From positions 1 through 64,000 of the forward strand of contig JBBJLW010000016.1 in NCBI GenBank assembly GCA_037720595.1: a stretch of 64,000 nucleotides of DNA, written 5' to 3'. Both the position numbers and the translations under genes were made by a program. This stretch comes from Gaiellasilicea sp037720595. Lineage in GTDB: Bacteria; Actinomycetota; Thermoleophilia; Gaiellales; Gaiellaceae. This document shows positions 51,964-61,722 of this stretch, piece after piece. The notes beneath the pieces are model-generated. The model worked only from the letters and a program-made list of their open reading frames with translations, was not told where the DNA came from and did no database searches. Numbering within the stretch: the stretch's first letter is position 1; each line of letters opens with the position of its first letter.

Positions 51964-54245
51964 GCTCTCAGCTCCGCTCCGAACCGCTCGGCGAGGGAGG
52001 CCACGATTCGCTCCCGGATCGGGGCCACGTCGGCGTCTGTGAGTGTCCGCTCGGGCGAGCGGAACTCCACTCGGAAGGCGAGCGACTTCTTCCCGGCCGG
52101 GATCGGCGGCTCGCGGAAATCGCTGAGGAAGCGCACGTCGCGCATCTCAGGGCCGGCGGCTTCGCGGGCAGCGGCGAAGATCGCGGCCGCGGGCACTCTG
52201 AGATCGACGACGAAGGCAAGATCCTGCTTGACCGGCGGGAACGTGATCACGTCTTCGTACTGGACGGGATCGCGGGAGCCGGCGAGCAGCAGCTCGAGGT
52301 CGAGCTCGAACGCGCTCCACTGTCCATCGAGCAGTTCCGGATGCAGCTCGCCGAGCCAGCCGGCTTCGACTCCGGCGGCGCGCCCAGGATAGAGGAACGG
52401 CTGCGTCGCGGGCGCGACCGAGAGCTCGACCTTCAGCGACCCGTAGAGGACCTCGAGCACGCCCTTCACGCGAGCGAAGCCACCCTCGACGAGCCCACCC
52501 ACGCGCAGGTGTTCCTCGGGAAGCTCGGAGCCGCGCGGCAGGTAGACGCGCGCGATCTCGAAGAACGCGAGGCGCTCGTTGCCGGACGAGACGTTCCCGC
52601 GCGCAGTCTCCACGAGGCCGTGCAGCAACGTCGTCCGCATCGTCGCCTGGTCACCCACGGGATCCGGGAGCGTCAGGCCGCCCGGCTCGGCCGCGGTCGG
52701 GACGAGCGACGGCGTGTAGACCTCGGCCAGACCCGCCCCGACGAGCACGTCCTCGACGCGGCGGCGCAGACGCTGATTCGGTGAGAGCGATCCGAACATC
52801 GCGCGGCGCGCGGGCAGCGTGAATGGAACATCGTCGAGTCGCACGCGCGCGATCTCCTCGACGAGGTCGACCTCGCGGGTCACGTCTCGCGCGCGCCAGG
52901 TCGGCACGATCACGTCGTCGTCCGCGACCTCGAACCCAAATCGCTCGAGAAGCGAGCGCTGCTCCTCGGGCGGGGTTTCGAGACCGATGAGCCGATCGGC
53001 GCGCTCGGGCCGCAGCCGGACCACTTGGCGCTCCGGCAGCTCACCGTGCACGTCCGCGTGGCCAACCCAAGTTGCGCCCGTAAGCTCGACGAGAAGCTGC
53101 GTCGCGAGCGCCGCCGCTTGCGACGCGAGATGCGGATCGACGCCCTTCTCCCACCGGTTCGAGCCCTCGGTGCGCAGCTTCAGGCGCTCGGACGTCCGCA
53201 ACAACCCGACCGGCTCGAAGTTCGCCGCCTCCAGCAAGAGCTCCGTCGTCGAGTCGCGTACCTCGGTTTCCTCCCCGCCCATGATCCCGGCGAGCGCGAC
53301 GGCGCGCTCCCCGTCGGCGATCACGAGATCTGCAGCGACGAGCTCGCGTGCGGTTCCGTCGAGGGTGCGCAGCTTCTCGCCGGCGGCGGCCCGCCGAACG
53401 ACGATCCGATCCTGCGCGAGCGTCGAGCGATCGAACGCATGGATCGGGTTGCCAAGTGCCAGCATCACGTAGTTCGTGACGTCGACCACGTTCGAGATCG
53501 GCCGCATCCCCGCAGCCGAGATCCGGGCACGGAGCCACGGCGGTGAGGCCGCGACTTCGACGTTCGCGAAGGTACGGCCGATGTAGCGCGGGCAACCGAT
53601 GAGATCGTCGATTGCGATCTCGATGCTCTCATCGCCTCCCTGCTTCGGGTCGCGGCCGGGCGGCGGCTCGAGCTCGAGTCGGAAGAGCGCCGCCACCTCG
53701 CGCGCAAGACCGTAGACGGAGAGCAGGTCGACCCGGTTCCCGGTCGGCTCGACGTCCATGATCGCGTCGGCGAGCGGGAGCACGTCGGCGAGCGACGTCC
53801 CCGGCTCGGTTTCGGGGAGCACGAGGATCCCGTCGTGGTCGGCACCCAGCTCGAGCTCGCGCTCGGAGAGGATCATCCCGCGCGAGACCTCGCCGCGGAG
53901 CTTCGCCTCGCCGAGCGGCTGCTCCGCACCCGGGAGCCTCGCCCCGGGCAGAGCGACCGCCACGGTCGCGCCCGCGCCGAAATTCCAGGCGCCGCAGACG
54001 ATCTGGCGCGGCTCGCCCTCGCCCACGTCCACCTGGCAGAGCTGGAGCCGATCGGCGTTCGGATGCTTGCCCGCTTCGAGCACGCGTCCGACGAGGAAAA
54101 GCGCATGGTTGCCGTTCTTGTCGATGGGGCCGCGCGCCTCGACCGTATTCACCTCGGCAGCGCTGATGCTGAGCCGGTGCACGAGCTCCGCGACCGGCAT
54201 TTCGAGGGCGACGTAGTTACGCAGCCAGGACAGCGGCACCTTCAT
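51960..54245 (-). CDS. pheT: Phenylalanyl-tRNA synthetase beta subunit
   Basis: 761 aa. N-terminal MKVPLSWLRNYVALEMPVAE, tRNA-binding OB domain (RVLEAGKHPNADRLQLCQVD), B3/B4 editing domain, B5 domain, and a C-terminal anticodon-binding FDX-ACB domain (FPPVKQDLAFVVDLRVPAAA). Partners pheS immediately upstream. Charges tRNA-Phe. Complete. Confidence 0.95.
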   Translation of the reverse strand: MKVPLSWLRNYVALEMPVAELVHRLSISAAEVNTVEARGPIDKNGNHALFLVGRVLEAGKHPNADRLQLCQVDVGEGEPRQIVCGAWNFGAGATVAVALPGARLPGAEQPLGEAKLRGEVSRGMILSERELELGADHDGILVLPETEPGTSLADVLPLADAIMDVEPTGNRVDLLSVYGLAREVAALFRLELEPPPGRDPKQGGDESIEIAIDDLIGCPRYIGRTFANVEVAASPPWLRARISAAGMRPISNVVDVTNYVMLALGNPIHAFDRSTLAQDRIVVRRAAAGEKLRTLDGTARELVAADLVIADGERAVALAGIMGGEETEVRDSTTELLLEAANFEPVGLLRTSERLKLRTEGSNRWEKGVDPHLASQAAALATQLLVELTGATWVGHADVHGELPERQVVRLRPERADRLIGLETPPEEQRSLLERFGFEVADDDVIVPTWRARDVTREVDLVEEIARVRLDDVPFTLPARRAMFGSLSPNQRLRRRVEDVLVGAGLAEVYTPSLVPTAAEPGGLTLPDPVGDQATMRTTLLHGLVETARGNVSSGNERLAFFEIARVYLPRGSELPEEHLRVGGLVEGGFARVKGVLEVLYGSLKVELSVAPATQPFLYPGRAAGVEAGWLGELHPELLDGQWSAFELDLELLLAGSRDPVQYEDVITFPPVKQDLAFVVDLRVPAAAIFAAAREAAGPEMRDVRFLSDFREPPIPAGKKSLAFRVEFRSPERTLTDADVAPIRERIVASLAERFGAELRA

Positions 54246-55229
<984 letters not shown>

Positions 55230-55254
55230 GCGGGCGACTGTACCATCGGCCGGC

Positions 55255-55968
55255 GTGACCGATCCCAGCCCGTACGACGCCATTGCGAGGGTGTACGACT
55301 CGTGGAGCGCGAGCGTTGTCGAGGACGTCGATTTCTACGTCGAGGAGGCGCTGGCCGCGGGCGGTTCGGTCGTCGAGCTCGCCTGCGGAACCGGCCGGAT
55401 CGCAATTCCGATCGCGCTCGCAGGCGTGCCGGTGATCGGCGTCGACGGTTCTCTCGGGATGCTCGAGATCGCCCGCGAGCAGGCCCTCACCGCCGGCGTC
55501 GACGCGCTCGTCGACCTCCGTCACGGAGATCTGCGCGAGCCGCCGGTCACCGAGCGCGTGCGACTCGTGCTCGTCCCTTTCCGCTCGCTGCTCCACATGA
55601 CGACGGAGGCCGATCGCGCGCATGCCCTCGCCGCCGCCTACACCCTGCTCGAGCCCGGCGGCCGGATGGTCTTCGACGTCTTTGCCCCCGGCAAGGAGGA
55701 CGTCGAGGCGACGCACGGACGCTGGCTCGAGCGCGAGCCGGGGATCTTCGAGCGCGCCGACTGGGACGAGGGAGAGCGGACGCTGACTCTCTCTGTCCGC
55801 CGCGGCGAGGAGGCGTCGACGATGCTGCTCGCCTGGCTCTCGCCGGTCGAGTGGTCGCGCCTCCTCGAGCGCGCCGGCTTCGAGATCGAGGAGCTCTACG
55901 GCTGGTTCGACCGCCGTCCCTACGGTGGCGGGGAGGACGTCGTCTTCGTCGCCAGGCGGCCCGAGTGA
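55255..55968 (+). CDS. Class I SAM-dependent methyltransferase
   Basis: 237 aa from GTG 55255. SAM-binding motif I VVELACGTGRIAIPIALAGV then VIGVDGSLGMLEIAREQALT, motif II LVLVPFRSLLHM, and ALAAAYTLLEPGGRMVFDVF. Substrate unknown; C-terminal part (WLEREPGIFERADWDEGERT) resembles small-molecule methyltransferases. Divergent from pheS. Confidence 0.85.
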   Translation: MTDPSPYDAIARVYDSWSASVVEDVDFYVEEALAAGGSVVELACGTGRIAIPIALAGVPVIGVDGSLGMLEIAREQALTAGVDALVDLRHGDLREPPVTERVRLVLVPFRSLLHMTTEADRAHALAAAYTLLEPGGRMVFDVFAPGKEDVEATHGRWLEREPGIFERADWDEGERTLTLSVRRGEEASTMLLAWLSPVEWSRLLERAGFEIEELYGWFDRRPYGGGEDVVFVARRPE

Positions 55969-56129
55969 TTGCGTCGCCGACCCGGACTCCGGCTGGATCC
56001 AGCGGGATCTCGGTGTGGTGCTCGAGCCCGAGACTCTTGACCGGCGCGACGTTGAAGCCCGCTACGGCAGGGATGTGAAGAGACCACAACGGTTGGCATT
56101 CGTCCTGGCGTATCGGGTACGGTCGGCCC

Positions 56130-56675
56130 ATGCTCTGGATCGTTCTCGGCGTGGTCGTCTTCATCGTGCTCGCGCTCGTCCTGCTCTACAACCGGCTCAT
56201 CCGGCTGCGGAACCGTGTCGAGAACGCGTGGGCGCAGGTCGACGTCCAGCTCAAGCGCCGCTACGACCTGATTCCGAACCTCGTCGAGACCGTCAAGGGC
56301 TACGCCGCTCACGAGCGCGAGACCTTCGAGGCCGTCACGAACGCACGAACGCGTGCTCAGGCCGCGCAGGGGCCCGCCGAACAGGGCGCCGCAGAGGGCA
56401 TCCTCGGGCAGGCGCTCGGCCGCCTCTTCGCGGTCGCAGAGGCGTATCCGGAGCTTCAGGCCGACGAGAACTTTCGCCAGCTCCAGGACGAGCTCGCGCA
56501 GACGGAGAACCGGATCGCGGTCTCCCGCCAGGTCTACAACGACACCGTCCTCACCTACAACAACGCGATTCAGACGGTACCGACCGTCTTCATCGCCGGC
56601 ATGTTCGGGTTCGCGAAGAAGGACTTCTTCGAGACGGAGGAAGCGGCCCGGGAGGCGCCACGCGTCACGTTCTAG
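56130..56675 (+). CDS. LemA family protein
   Basis: 181 aa. N-terminal membrane helix (MLWIVLGVVVFIVLALVLLY), then LemA pattern: NRVENAWAQVDVQLKRRYDL and IPNLVETVKGYAAHERETFE, ending QTVPTVFIAGMFGFAKKDFF. Coupled with the following DUF2207/TPM-type gene in many genomes. Function unknown. Confidence 0.92.
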   Translation: MLWIVLGVVVFIVLALVLLYNRLIRLRNRVENAWAQVDVQLKRRYDLIPNLVETVKGYAAHERETFEAVTNARTRAQAAQGPAEQGAAEGILGQALGRLFAVAEAYPELQADENFRQLQDELAQTENRIAVSRQVYNDTVLTYNNAIQTVPTVFIAGMFGFAKKDFFETEEAAREAPRVTF

Positions 56676-56680
56676 CGGGA

Positions 56681-58537
56681 CTGACCGTCGCCGTTCTCGC
56701 CGCCCTCGGGCCGGTCGGGAACGCGGGGGCCAAGTCCTTCATGCTTCCGACCGCCGACGTTCTCGTCCAGGTCGAGCGGGACGGCGCCCTCGTGGTCGAC
56801 GAGCGGATCACGTTCAGCTACGACGGCGATTTCAGCGGCGCGTTCCGCGAGATCCCGCTCGAGGACGGCCAGAGGATCGATGACGTTGCCGTCTTCGAAG
56901 GCGAGCGGGCCTACGCGCCGGGGGCGTCCGCCGAGCTGGGTTCGAGTGGCTCGCCCGACACCTTCGGCACGATCGAGACGGGCAAGGGGTTGCGGATCGT
57001 CTGGCACTACCGCGCGCTCTCGGAGGAGCGCACATTTCGAGTCCACTACCGGCTGAGCGGCCTCGCGACCGCCTACGACGACGTCGTCGATCTCAACCTG
57101 AAGGTCTGGGGAGACGAGTGGCAGACCGGCCTCGGACGCTTGACCGCGCGGCTCGTGGCGCCCGGCGAGGTCACGCGCGCGTGGGGTCATCCGGTCAGCG
57201 TTCGCGGCGACGTCACGCTCGACGGCTCGATCGTCCGCCTGCGCGCGCTCGACGTTCCCTCGGAGCAGTTCGTCGAGCTGCGCGCGCTCGTCCCGCGGCG
57301 CTTCTTCACCTCGACCGCTGCGATGGCGGTCGAGGCGGGAGCAGGGCTCGAGAAGATCGTCGCCGAGGAGCGCGAGGACGCGGCGGCGTACGAGCGCGAC
57401 CGGGGAAAGATCGACGAGGCGCTCGACAACCTGCCGCGCACGATCGCGATCCTGCTCGCGCTCGCGCTCGGCCCCGCGCTTCTGATCGCCGGCCTCGTCT
57501 GGTGGCGGTATGGCCGCGAACGCGAGACGACGTACGACCGCGAGTACGAGCAGGAGCCGCCGACGGAGACGCAGCCGGCACTCGTCCCGTCGCTGCTCGC
57601 CCAGGGCGGCACGCCTGGCTCGCTCGAGTTCACCGCGACCCTCTTCGACCTGATCAGGCGCGGGCGCTACCGCTCGGCCCCGGTCACCACCGAGCGGAAG
57701 ATCTGGGGCGGACTGAGGACGCAGCAGGTCGCGGATCTCGAGCTGGAGCTCGACGATCTCGAGGCGCCGGTGGAAGCGTTCGAAGCTCCCGTCGCCCAGG
57801 TCGTCGACGGAATCCTCGCCGACGGGCCCGAGCGGCTCTCACGCTTCCGCGACCGGATCGAGGAGCACCGCACCAGCAACTCGACGCGCTTCACCTCGTT
57901 CAAGTCCGGAATCGACGCGGAGATCACCGGTCGGAAGTGGTTCCAGAACCATGGCATCGTCCTGCTCCTCGGAGGCGCTGCTCTGCTCGCGGTCGTGGGA
58001 GGGCTGTTGCTCTTCGGCGGATTCGAGTCGTTCGACTCGGTGGCGCCCACGTGGCGTAGCAACGTCGTGCTCGCGCGCGGCGGGTGTGGGCGCGGAAACG
58101 CGGGGGTGCTCGTCGTCGCGGCCTTCAATCGACGCCTCTGGCGTCGGCGCTCACCGGAGGCCCAGGCGGAGGCCGAACGGTGGGAGGCCTTTCGTCGCTA
58201 CCTCACCGACTTTCCGCGGCTCCAGGAGGCGCCGCCGGCGACGCTCGAGCTCTGGGAGCGTTTCCTCGTCTATGGGATCGCCTTCGGGATCGCCGAGCGC
58301 GTCCTCCAAGGCGCCCAGCTCCATATGCCCGAGGCGCTGGCGCAGACTAGCTCGCTCTACTGGATCGGCCCGTACGGCGACCTCGGCTCCGGCCCGACCT
58401 CGATGGCGATCGGCGATCTGGCGGCCGGCTTCGGCTCGGCGCTCGCACCTCCCTCCTCCGGCTCCGGCGGGATGGGTGGCGGGTTCTCGGGCGGAGGCGG
58501 CGGGGGCGGCGGTGGAGGTGGAGGTGGCGCTTGGTGA
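56681..58537 (+). CDS. DUF2207 membrane protein with Gly-rich C-terminus
   Basis: About 618 aa. No ATG/GTG/TTG exists upstream before a stop, so a CTG start at 56681 (5 bp after the LemA stop) is shown; ATG 56741 would lose the signal peptide (VAVLAALGPVGNAGA). DUF2207 beta-domain (VLVQVERDGALVVDERITFS), two membrane helices (TIAILLALALGPALLIAGLV; GIVLLLGGAALLAVVGGLLL), and a C-terminal poly-Gly tail. Missing start may reflect a nearby indel. Confidence 0.82.
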   Translation: MTVAVLAALGPVGNAGAKSFMLPTADVLVQVERDGALVVDERITFSYDGDFSGAFREIPLEDGQRIDDVAVFEGERAYAPGASAELGSSGSPDTFGTIETGKGLRIVWHYRALSEERTFRVHYRLSGLATAYDDVVDLNLKVWGDEWQTGLGRLTARLVAPGEVTRAWGHPVSVRGDVTLDGSIVRLRALDVPSEQFVELRALVPRRFFTSTAAMAVEAGAGLEKIVAEEREDAAAYERDRGKIDEALDNLPRTIAILLALALGPALLIAGLVWWRYGRERETTYDREYEQEPPTETQPALVPSLLAQGGTPGSLEFTATLFDLIRRGRYRSAPVTTERKIWGGLRTQQVADLELELDDLEAPVEAFEAPVAQVVDGILADGPERLSRFRDRIEEHRTSNSTRFTSFKSGIDAEITGRKWFQNHGIVLLLGGAALLAVVGGLLLFGGFESFDSVAPTWRSNVVLARGGCGRGNAGVLVVAAFNRRLWRRRSPEAQAEAERWEAFRRYLTDFPRLQEAPPATLELWERFLVYGIAFGIAERVLQGAQLHMPEALAQTSSLYWIGPYGDLGSGPTSMAIGDLAAGFGSALAPPSSGSGGMGGGFSGGGGGGGGGGGGGAW

Positions 58538-58591
58538 CGTGCCCGCAAGAGACATCTGGCGTAACCCACGGATTCAGGGCACGATTCAGCG

Positions 58592-58720
58592 ATGATGTCG
58601 GAGGACGATGTCACGTCTATCATCGAGGCCCTGTTCGATATCCGGACCGAGCTTCGCCGGATAGTCGTATTGCTGGAGGAGAACGATGGCGAGCAAGGAA
58701 ACGAAGCGACGGATTCGTGA
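58592..58720 (+). CDS. Small acidic ORF (42 aa)
   Basis: 42 aa from ATG 58592: MMSEDDVTSIIEALFDIRTE, LRRIVVLLEENDGEQGNEAT. Amphipathic helix character; first part resembles small conserved proteins in this group. Overlaps the next small gene (58686-58829) by 35 bp. Weak Shine-Dalgarno. No known function. Confidence 0.5.
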   Translation: MMSEDDVTSIIEALFDIRTELRRIVVLLEENDGEQGNEATDS

Positions 58721-58829
58721 GGAGATCGCAGCCGATCAAGCTCGCTACGACGAGGTGACCAGACGCCTCAAGGAGCGCATCGAGCGTGGGCGGGCGAAAC
58801 CTCAAGAAGACCGACGCGACCGCTCGTAA
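58686..58829 (+). CDS. Small basic helical protein (47 aa)
   Basis: 47 aa from ATG 58686, strong GGAGGAG site 6 nt upstream: MASKETKRRIREEIAADQAR, YDEVTRRLKERIERGRAKPQ, EDRRDRS. Highly charged single helix, probably nucleic-acid- or partner-binding. Coupled to the preceding ORF by overlap. Convergent with the methylase gene by 28 bp. Confidence 0.55.
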   Translation: MASKETKRRIREEIAADQARYDEVTRRLKERIERGRAKPQEDRRDRS

Positions 58830-59500
58830 AGCGCGATCGCGCCGGCGGCGGCGACGTTGAGCGACTCCGCCGCACCCGGGGTCGGGATCGTGGCGACTTC
58901 GGCGCTCTGAGCCACTAGGTCCTCCGGCAGCCCCTCGCGCTCGGCTCCGAGCAGGAACGTCACGGGGCCTGCGAGGTCGAGCTCCTGAAGCGGACGCCCG
59001 CCGTGAGCGGCGAGCGCGATCCACGGCTTCGGGGCATCCTCGAGCGCGAGCAGCGGGACGCGGAAGATCGCCCCGGCCGACGCGCGTAGCGCCTTCGGGC
59101 CGAGCGGGTCTGCGCATCCGGGCGAGAGCGCGAGCGCAGCACCGAAGGCGTCCGCCGCGCGCAGCAGGGCGCCGACGTTGCCGGGATCCGTCACGCGCCA
59201 AAGGGCAAGTGTCGTCTCGCGCTCGCCCCGCGGCAGATCGGCCTGACGGTAGACACCGATCGCGCGAGCCGGATGCGGCAGCGTCGAGAGGTCGGCGAGC
59301 AACTCCTCCTCGACGGTCTCACCGGAGACGAGGAGCTCGATCGGCTCGATTCCGGCTGCGCGGGCCGCTTCGACGAGATCCTCGCCCTCGACCACGAAGA
59401 GCCCGAGCTCGGCCCGCTTGCGCTTCTGCGCGATCAGCTTCCGGACGAGCTTCAGCGTCGGATTCGTCCTCGACGTGATCACGCGAGCCACTCGATCCAT
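58802..59500 (-). CDS. SpoU-type RNA 2'-O-methyltransferase
   Basis: 232 aa from ATG 59500 (MDRVARVITSRTNPTLKLVR). N-terminal L30e-like substrate-binding domain, SpoU motif 1 VTDPGNVGALLRAADAFGAA, motif 2 FLLGAEREGLPEDLV, motif 3 IPTPGAAESLNVAAAGAIAL. It methylates a ribose in tRNA or 23S rRNA (TrmH/RlmB class). Its position between rplT and pheS is typical for this family. Confidence 0.92.
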   Translation of the reverse strand: MDRVARVITSRTNPTLKLVRKLIAQKRKRAELGLFVVEGEDLVEAARAAGIEPIELLVSGETVEEELLADLSTLPHPARAIGVYRQADLPRGERETTLALWRVTDPGNVGALLRAADAFGAALALSPGCADPLGPKALRASAGAIFRVPLLALEDAPKPWIALAAHGGRPLQELDLAGPVTFLLGAEREGLPEDLVAQSAEVATIPTPGAAESLNVAAAGAIALYERSRRSS

Positions 59501-60309
59501 GCGCCGTGGAAGTCGGCGTGCGCGACAAGCTCCGGTCCGTTGCCGGGCCAGAGCTGCAGCCACAGGCCCCAGTAGTCGTGGACGTCCTCGGCGGGACGGG
59601 CTGTCCACACGAACGCGAGCGATCCGTCGCGGCCGGCCTCCGCGAGCGAATCTCCGACGCGCTCCCAGTCCCCGTAGGAGAGGTAGCCGAGAACGGCGGT
59701 CTCGAAGACGACCGTGAGTACATCCGGGTCATGCGCGGCTAGGAGTTCCGGCAGCAACTCGGCGAGGTCTCCGCGCAGAAGCGTCGGCGGTGCGCACCGC
59801 ACCGCCTCGATCGCCTGGTCGAGCCGCTCGAGCCTGCCCTCCTGCCCCGGCCAGACGAACGAGCGCAACCACAGCGCTCCCTCCTCGGTCGTCACGTCTA
59901 CCGGGTCGAGGTCGACCCCGATCCGGCGGCGCACTCGCGGCTGGAGCTCGAGCAGCTGCGCAGGTACAGGCGGGTGCTCCTCGCCGTCGAGCTCGAGCAG
60001 CGCGTCCTGTGGGCCCGAGCTCCCGGCGTCGTAGGCGTACTGGTAACGATCCCAGAGCAGGTTGAACCCCGCGCTGGAGCCGAGCTCGATCACGTCGAAC
60101 GTCGGGGCGTCCGTGCGGCGCGAGAGCTCGAGGAAGCACGGCAGCAGCACCCACGAGCGGCGAACCTCGTTCGTCTGGATGGAGCGCGCGGCGAGCCGCC
60201 GAAGATCATCGTGCTCGAGCGCCGCGTCGAGATCCTCCCAGCTGGCGCCGCCGGAGAGGACGAGCGCATGCAGCCCGCCGAGGAGGCGGAGCGGCGCATC
60301 CCACGACAT
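59479..60309 (-). CDS. DUF2332-family protein (N-terminus probably longer)
   Basis: 276 aa from ATG 60309. DUF2332 pattern: MSWDAPLRLLGGLHALVLSG, DVIELGSSAGFNLLWDRYQY, ending AEDVHDYWGLWLQLWPGNGP. The methyltransferase-like ELGSSAG loop is present. Coding-like sequence continues upstream to about 60432 (SPLYVDLCRRLAEDPRAPTL), which matches the usual DUF2332 N-terminus, but no ATG/GTG/TTG lies there; only CTG 60432. Either a rare start or an indel. Overlaps the SpoU gene by 22 bp. Confidence 0.82.
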   Translation of the reverse strand: MSWDAPLRLLGGLHALVLSGGASWEDLDAALEHDDLRRLAARSIQTNEVRRSWVLLPCFLELSRRTDAPTFDVIELGSSAGFNLLWDRYQYAYDAGSSGPQDALLELDGEEHPPVPAQLLELQPRVRRRIGVDLDPVDVTTEEGALWLRSFVWPGQEGRLERLDQAIEAVRCAPPTLLRGDLAELLPELLAAHDPDVLTVVFETAVLGYLSYGDWERVGDSLAEAGRDGSLAFVWTARPAEDVHDYWGLWLQLWPGNGPELVAHADFHGAWIEWLA

Positions 60310-60428
60310 CTCGCCGACGAGCGTCGGCGCGCGCGGATCCTCGGCGAGGCGCCGGCACAGGTCGACATAGAGAGGCGAGCGGCCCTCGCACTGCCCCGCT
60401 TGGGAGCGAAAGATCTCTGCCTGCGTGC

Positions 60429-60800
60429 TCAGGCGGCCTGGGCGGATTCGTTCGCCGCTTTCGCCTGCTCGGCGACGGCCGCGAACGCGGCGGGGTCGCT
60501 GACGGCGAGGTCGGCGAGCACCTTGCGGTCGAGCTCGATCCCGGCCTTGTGGACACCCGAGATGAACTGGTTGTACGACATCCCGTTCACCCGCGCGGCG
60601 GCGTTGATCCGCACGATCCAGAGCTGCCGAAACGTCCGCTTCTTGTTCTTGCGGTCGCGGTAGGCATAGACGAGCGAGTGCTCGACCTGCTCCTTTGCGT
60701 ACTTGTAGCTCGACTTCTTGAGCCCCCAGTAGCCCTTCGCCTGCCCGAGGACCTTGCGGCGCTTCTTGCGCGCGTGAACGGATCGCTTAACTCTTGGCAT
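60429..60800 (-). CDS. rplT: 50S ribosomal protein L20
   Basis: 123 aa. MPRVKRSVHARKKRRKVLGQ, AKGYWGLKKSSYKYAKEQVE, FRQLWIVRINAAARVNGMSY, then a short Ala-rich tail. Binds 23S rRNA. Last of infC-rpmI-rplT, 6 bp after rpmI. Confidence 0.95.
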   Translation of the reverse strand: MPRVKRSVHARKKRRKVLGQAKGYWGLKKSSYKYAKEQVEHSLVYAYRDRKNKKRTFRQLWIVRINAAARVNGMSYNQFISGVHKAGIELDRKVLADLAVSDPAAFAAVAEQAKAANESAQAA

Positions 60801-61566
60801 CTGCGCCTACTTCAGCCCCAACAGGCGCTTGATCCTCGGCACGTCCACCTTCGCGACCGGATGATCCTGGCCGAACGCTCGCTTTCGCTTCGCCGACTTG
60901 TGCTCCAAGTTGTGGCTCTTCATCGCGTGCCGGCGCGTCAGCTTGCCGCTGCCCGTCACCTTGAATCGCTTTTTCGCCCCGCTCGATGTCTTCACTTTCG
61001 GCATCAGTCTTCACTCCTGCGTTCTTGGTTGGGCCCAGCAGCATCACCATGTTGCGACCGTCGAGTAGCGGCGGCGATTCGACCGCGCCGATCTCCTTGA
61101 TCTCCTCTGCGAGCCGGAGCAGCAGATCGCGGCCTCGCTCCGGGTGCAGGTTCTCGCGTCCCCGGAACATGATCGTGACCTTGACCTTCGCGCGCTGGTG
61201 CAGGAAACGCACGACATGGCCCTTCTTCGTCTCGTAGTCGTGGATGCCGATCTTCGGCCTGAACTTGATCTCCTTGATGTTGATCTGCTGCTGGTGTTTC
61301 CGCGCGAGCTTGGCTTTCTGCTCCTGCTCGTAGCGGTACTTCCCGTAGTCCATCACCCGCGCGACCGGCGGGTCAGCTTGGGCGGCGACTTCGACCAGGT
61401 CGAGCCCCTTCGAGTACGCGTACTCCCGCGCCTCGTCCGTCGATTTGATCCCGATCTGCTCCCCGTCTTCGCCCACCAGCCGGACGTTCGGAACCCGGAT
61501 CGCCTCGTTGATCCGATCCTGCGGCTGCGGGCGCGTGCGGTCTTCCGGGCGCCGTCTCGGTCTCAA
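60787..61566 (-). CDS. infC: Translation initiation factor IF-3 (3' frame runs through rpmI)
   Basis: Start TTG 61566 after GGTGAAGG: RINEAIRVPNVRLVGEDGEQ, KGLDLVEVAAQADPPVARVM, DYGKYRYEQEQKAKLARKHQ, IMFRGRENLHPERGRDLLLR. IF3 proper ends near residue 184. The given frame then reads 75 further codons through rpmI and into rplT (259 aa), which is not IF3-like. With one more G in the GGG at 61034-61036 the end becomes LLGPNQERRSED and a TGA overlapping the rpmI ATG (TGATG). So the true gene probably ends at about 61003. Confidence 0.88.
   Translation of the reverse strand: MRPRRRPEDRTRPQPQDRINEAIRVPNVRLVGEDGEQIGIKSTDEAREYAYSKGLDLVEVAAQADPPVARVMDYGKYRYEQEQKAKLARKHQQQINIKEIKFRPKIGIHDYETKKGHVVRFLHQRAKVKVTIMFRGRENLHPERGRDLLLRLAEEIKEIGAVESPPLLDGRNMVMLLGPTKNAGVKTDAESEDIERGEKAIQGDGQRQADAPARDEEPQLGAQVGEAKASVRPGSSGREGGRAEDQAPVGAEVGADAKS
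60807..61004 (-). CDS. rpmI: 50S ribosomal protein L35
   Basis: 65 aa. MPKVKTSSGAKKRFKVTGSG, KLTRRHAMKSHNLEHKSAKR, KRAFGQDHPVAKVDVPRIKR. ATG 61004. Overlapped in another frame by the extended infC reading. L35 partners L20 in the ribosome. Confidence 0.94.
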   Translation of the reverse strand: MPKVKTSSGAKKRFKVTGSGKLTRRHAMKSHNLEHKSAKRKRAFGQDHPVAKVDVPRIKRLLGLK

Positions 61567-61722
61567 AGGGCCTTCACCAAGCTACGAATCCTCTCTCTCA
61601 AACGACAAGAACCGCTGCAAGCAGCGGCCACATTTCCTCGTCCAACCGGGTCGGTTGAACCCCCGCGAACGCCAATCAACGAGTGGCTCCGGGAGGTGAG
61701 GGGCAGTGATCCGCTCCTTCTT
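61567..61722 (-). promoter_or_regulatory. infC leader with two hairpins
   Basis: The 156 bp between thrS and infC hold two perfect small hairpins: CCGCTG-CAAG-CAGCGG (61612-61627) and CAACCG-GGT-CGGTTG (61643-61657). A leader before infC-rpmI-rplT is often a site of L20-mediated or IF3 autoregulation. Structure match to a known leader family was not testable here. Confidence 0.35.
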
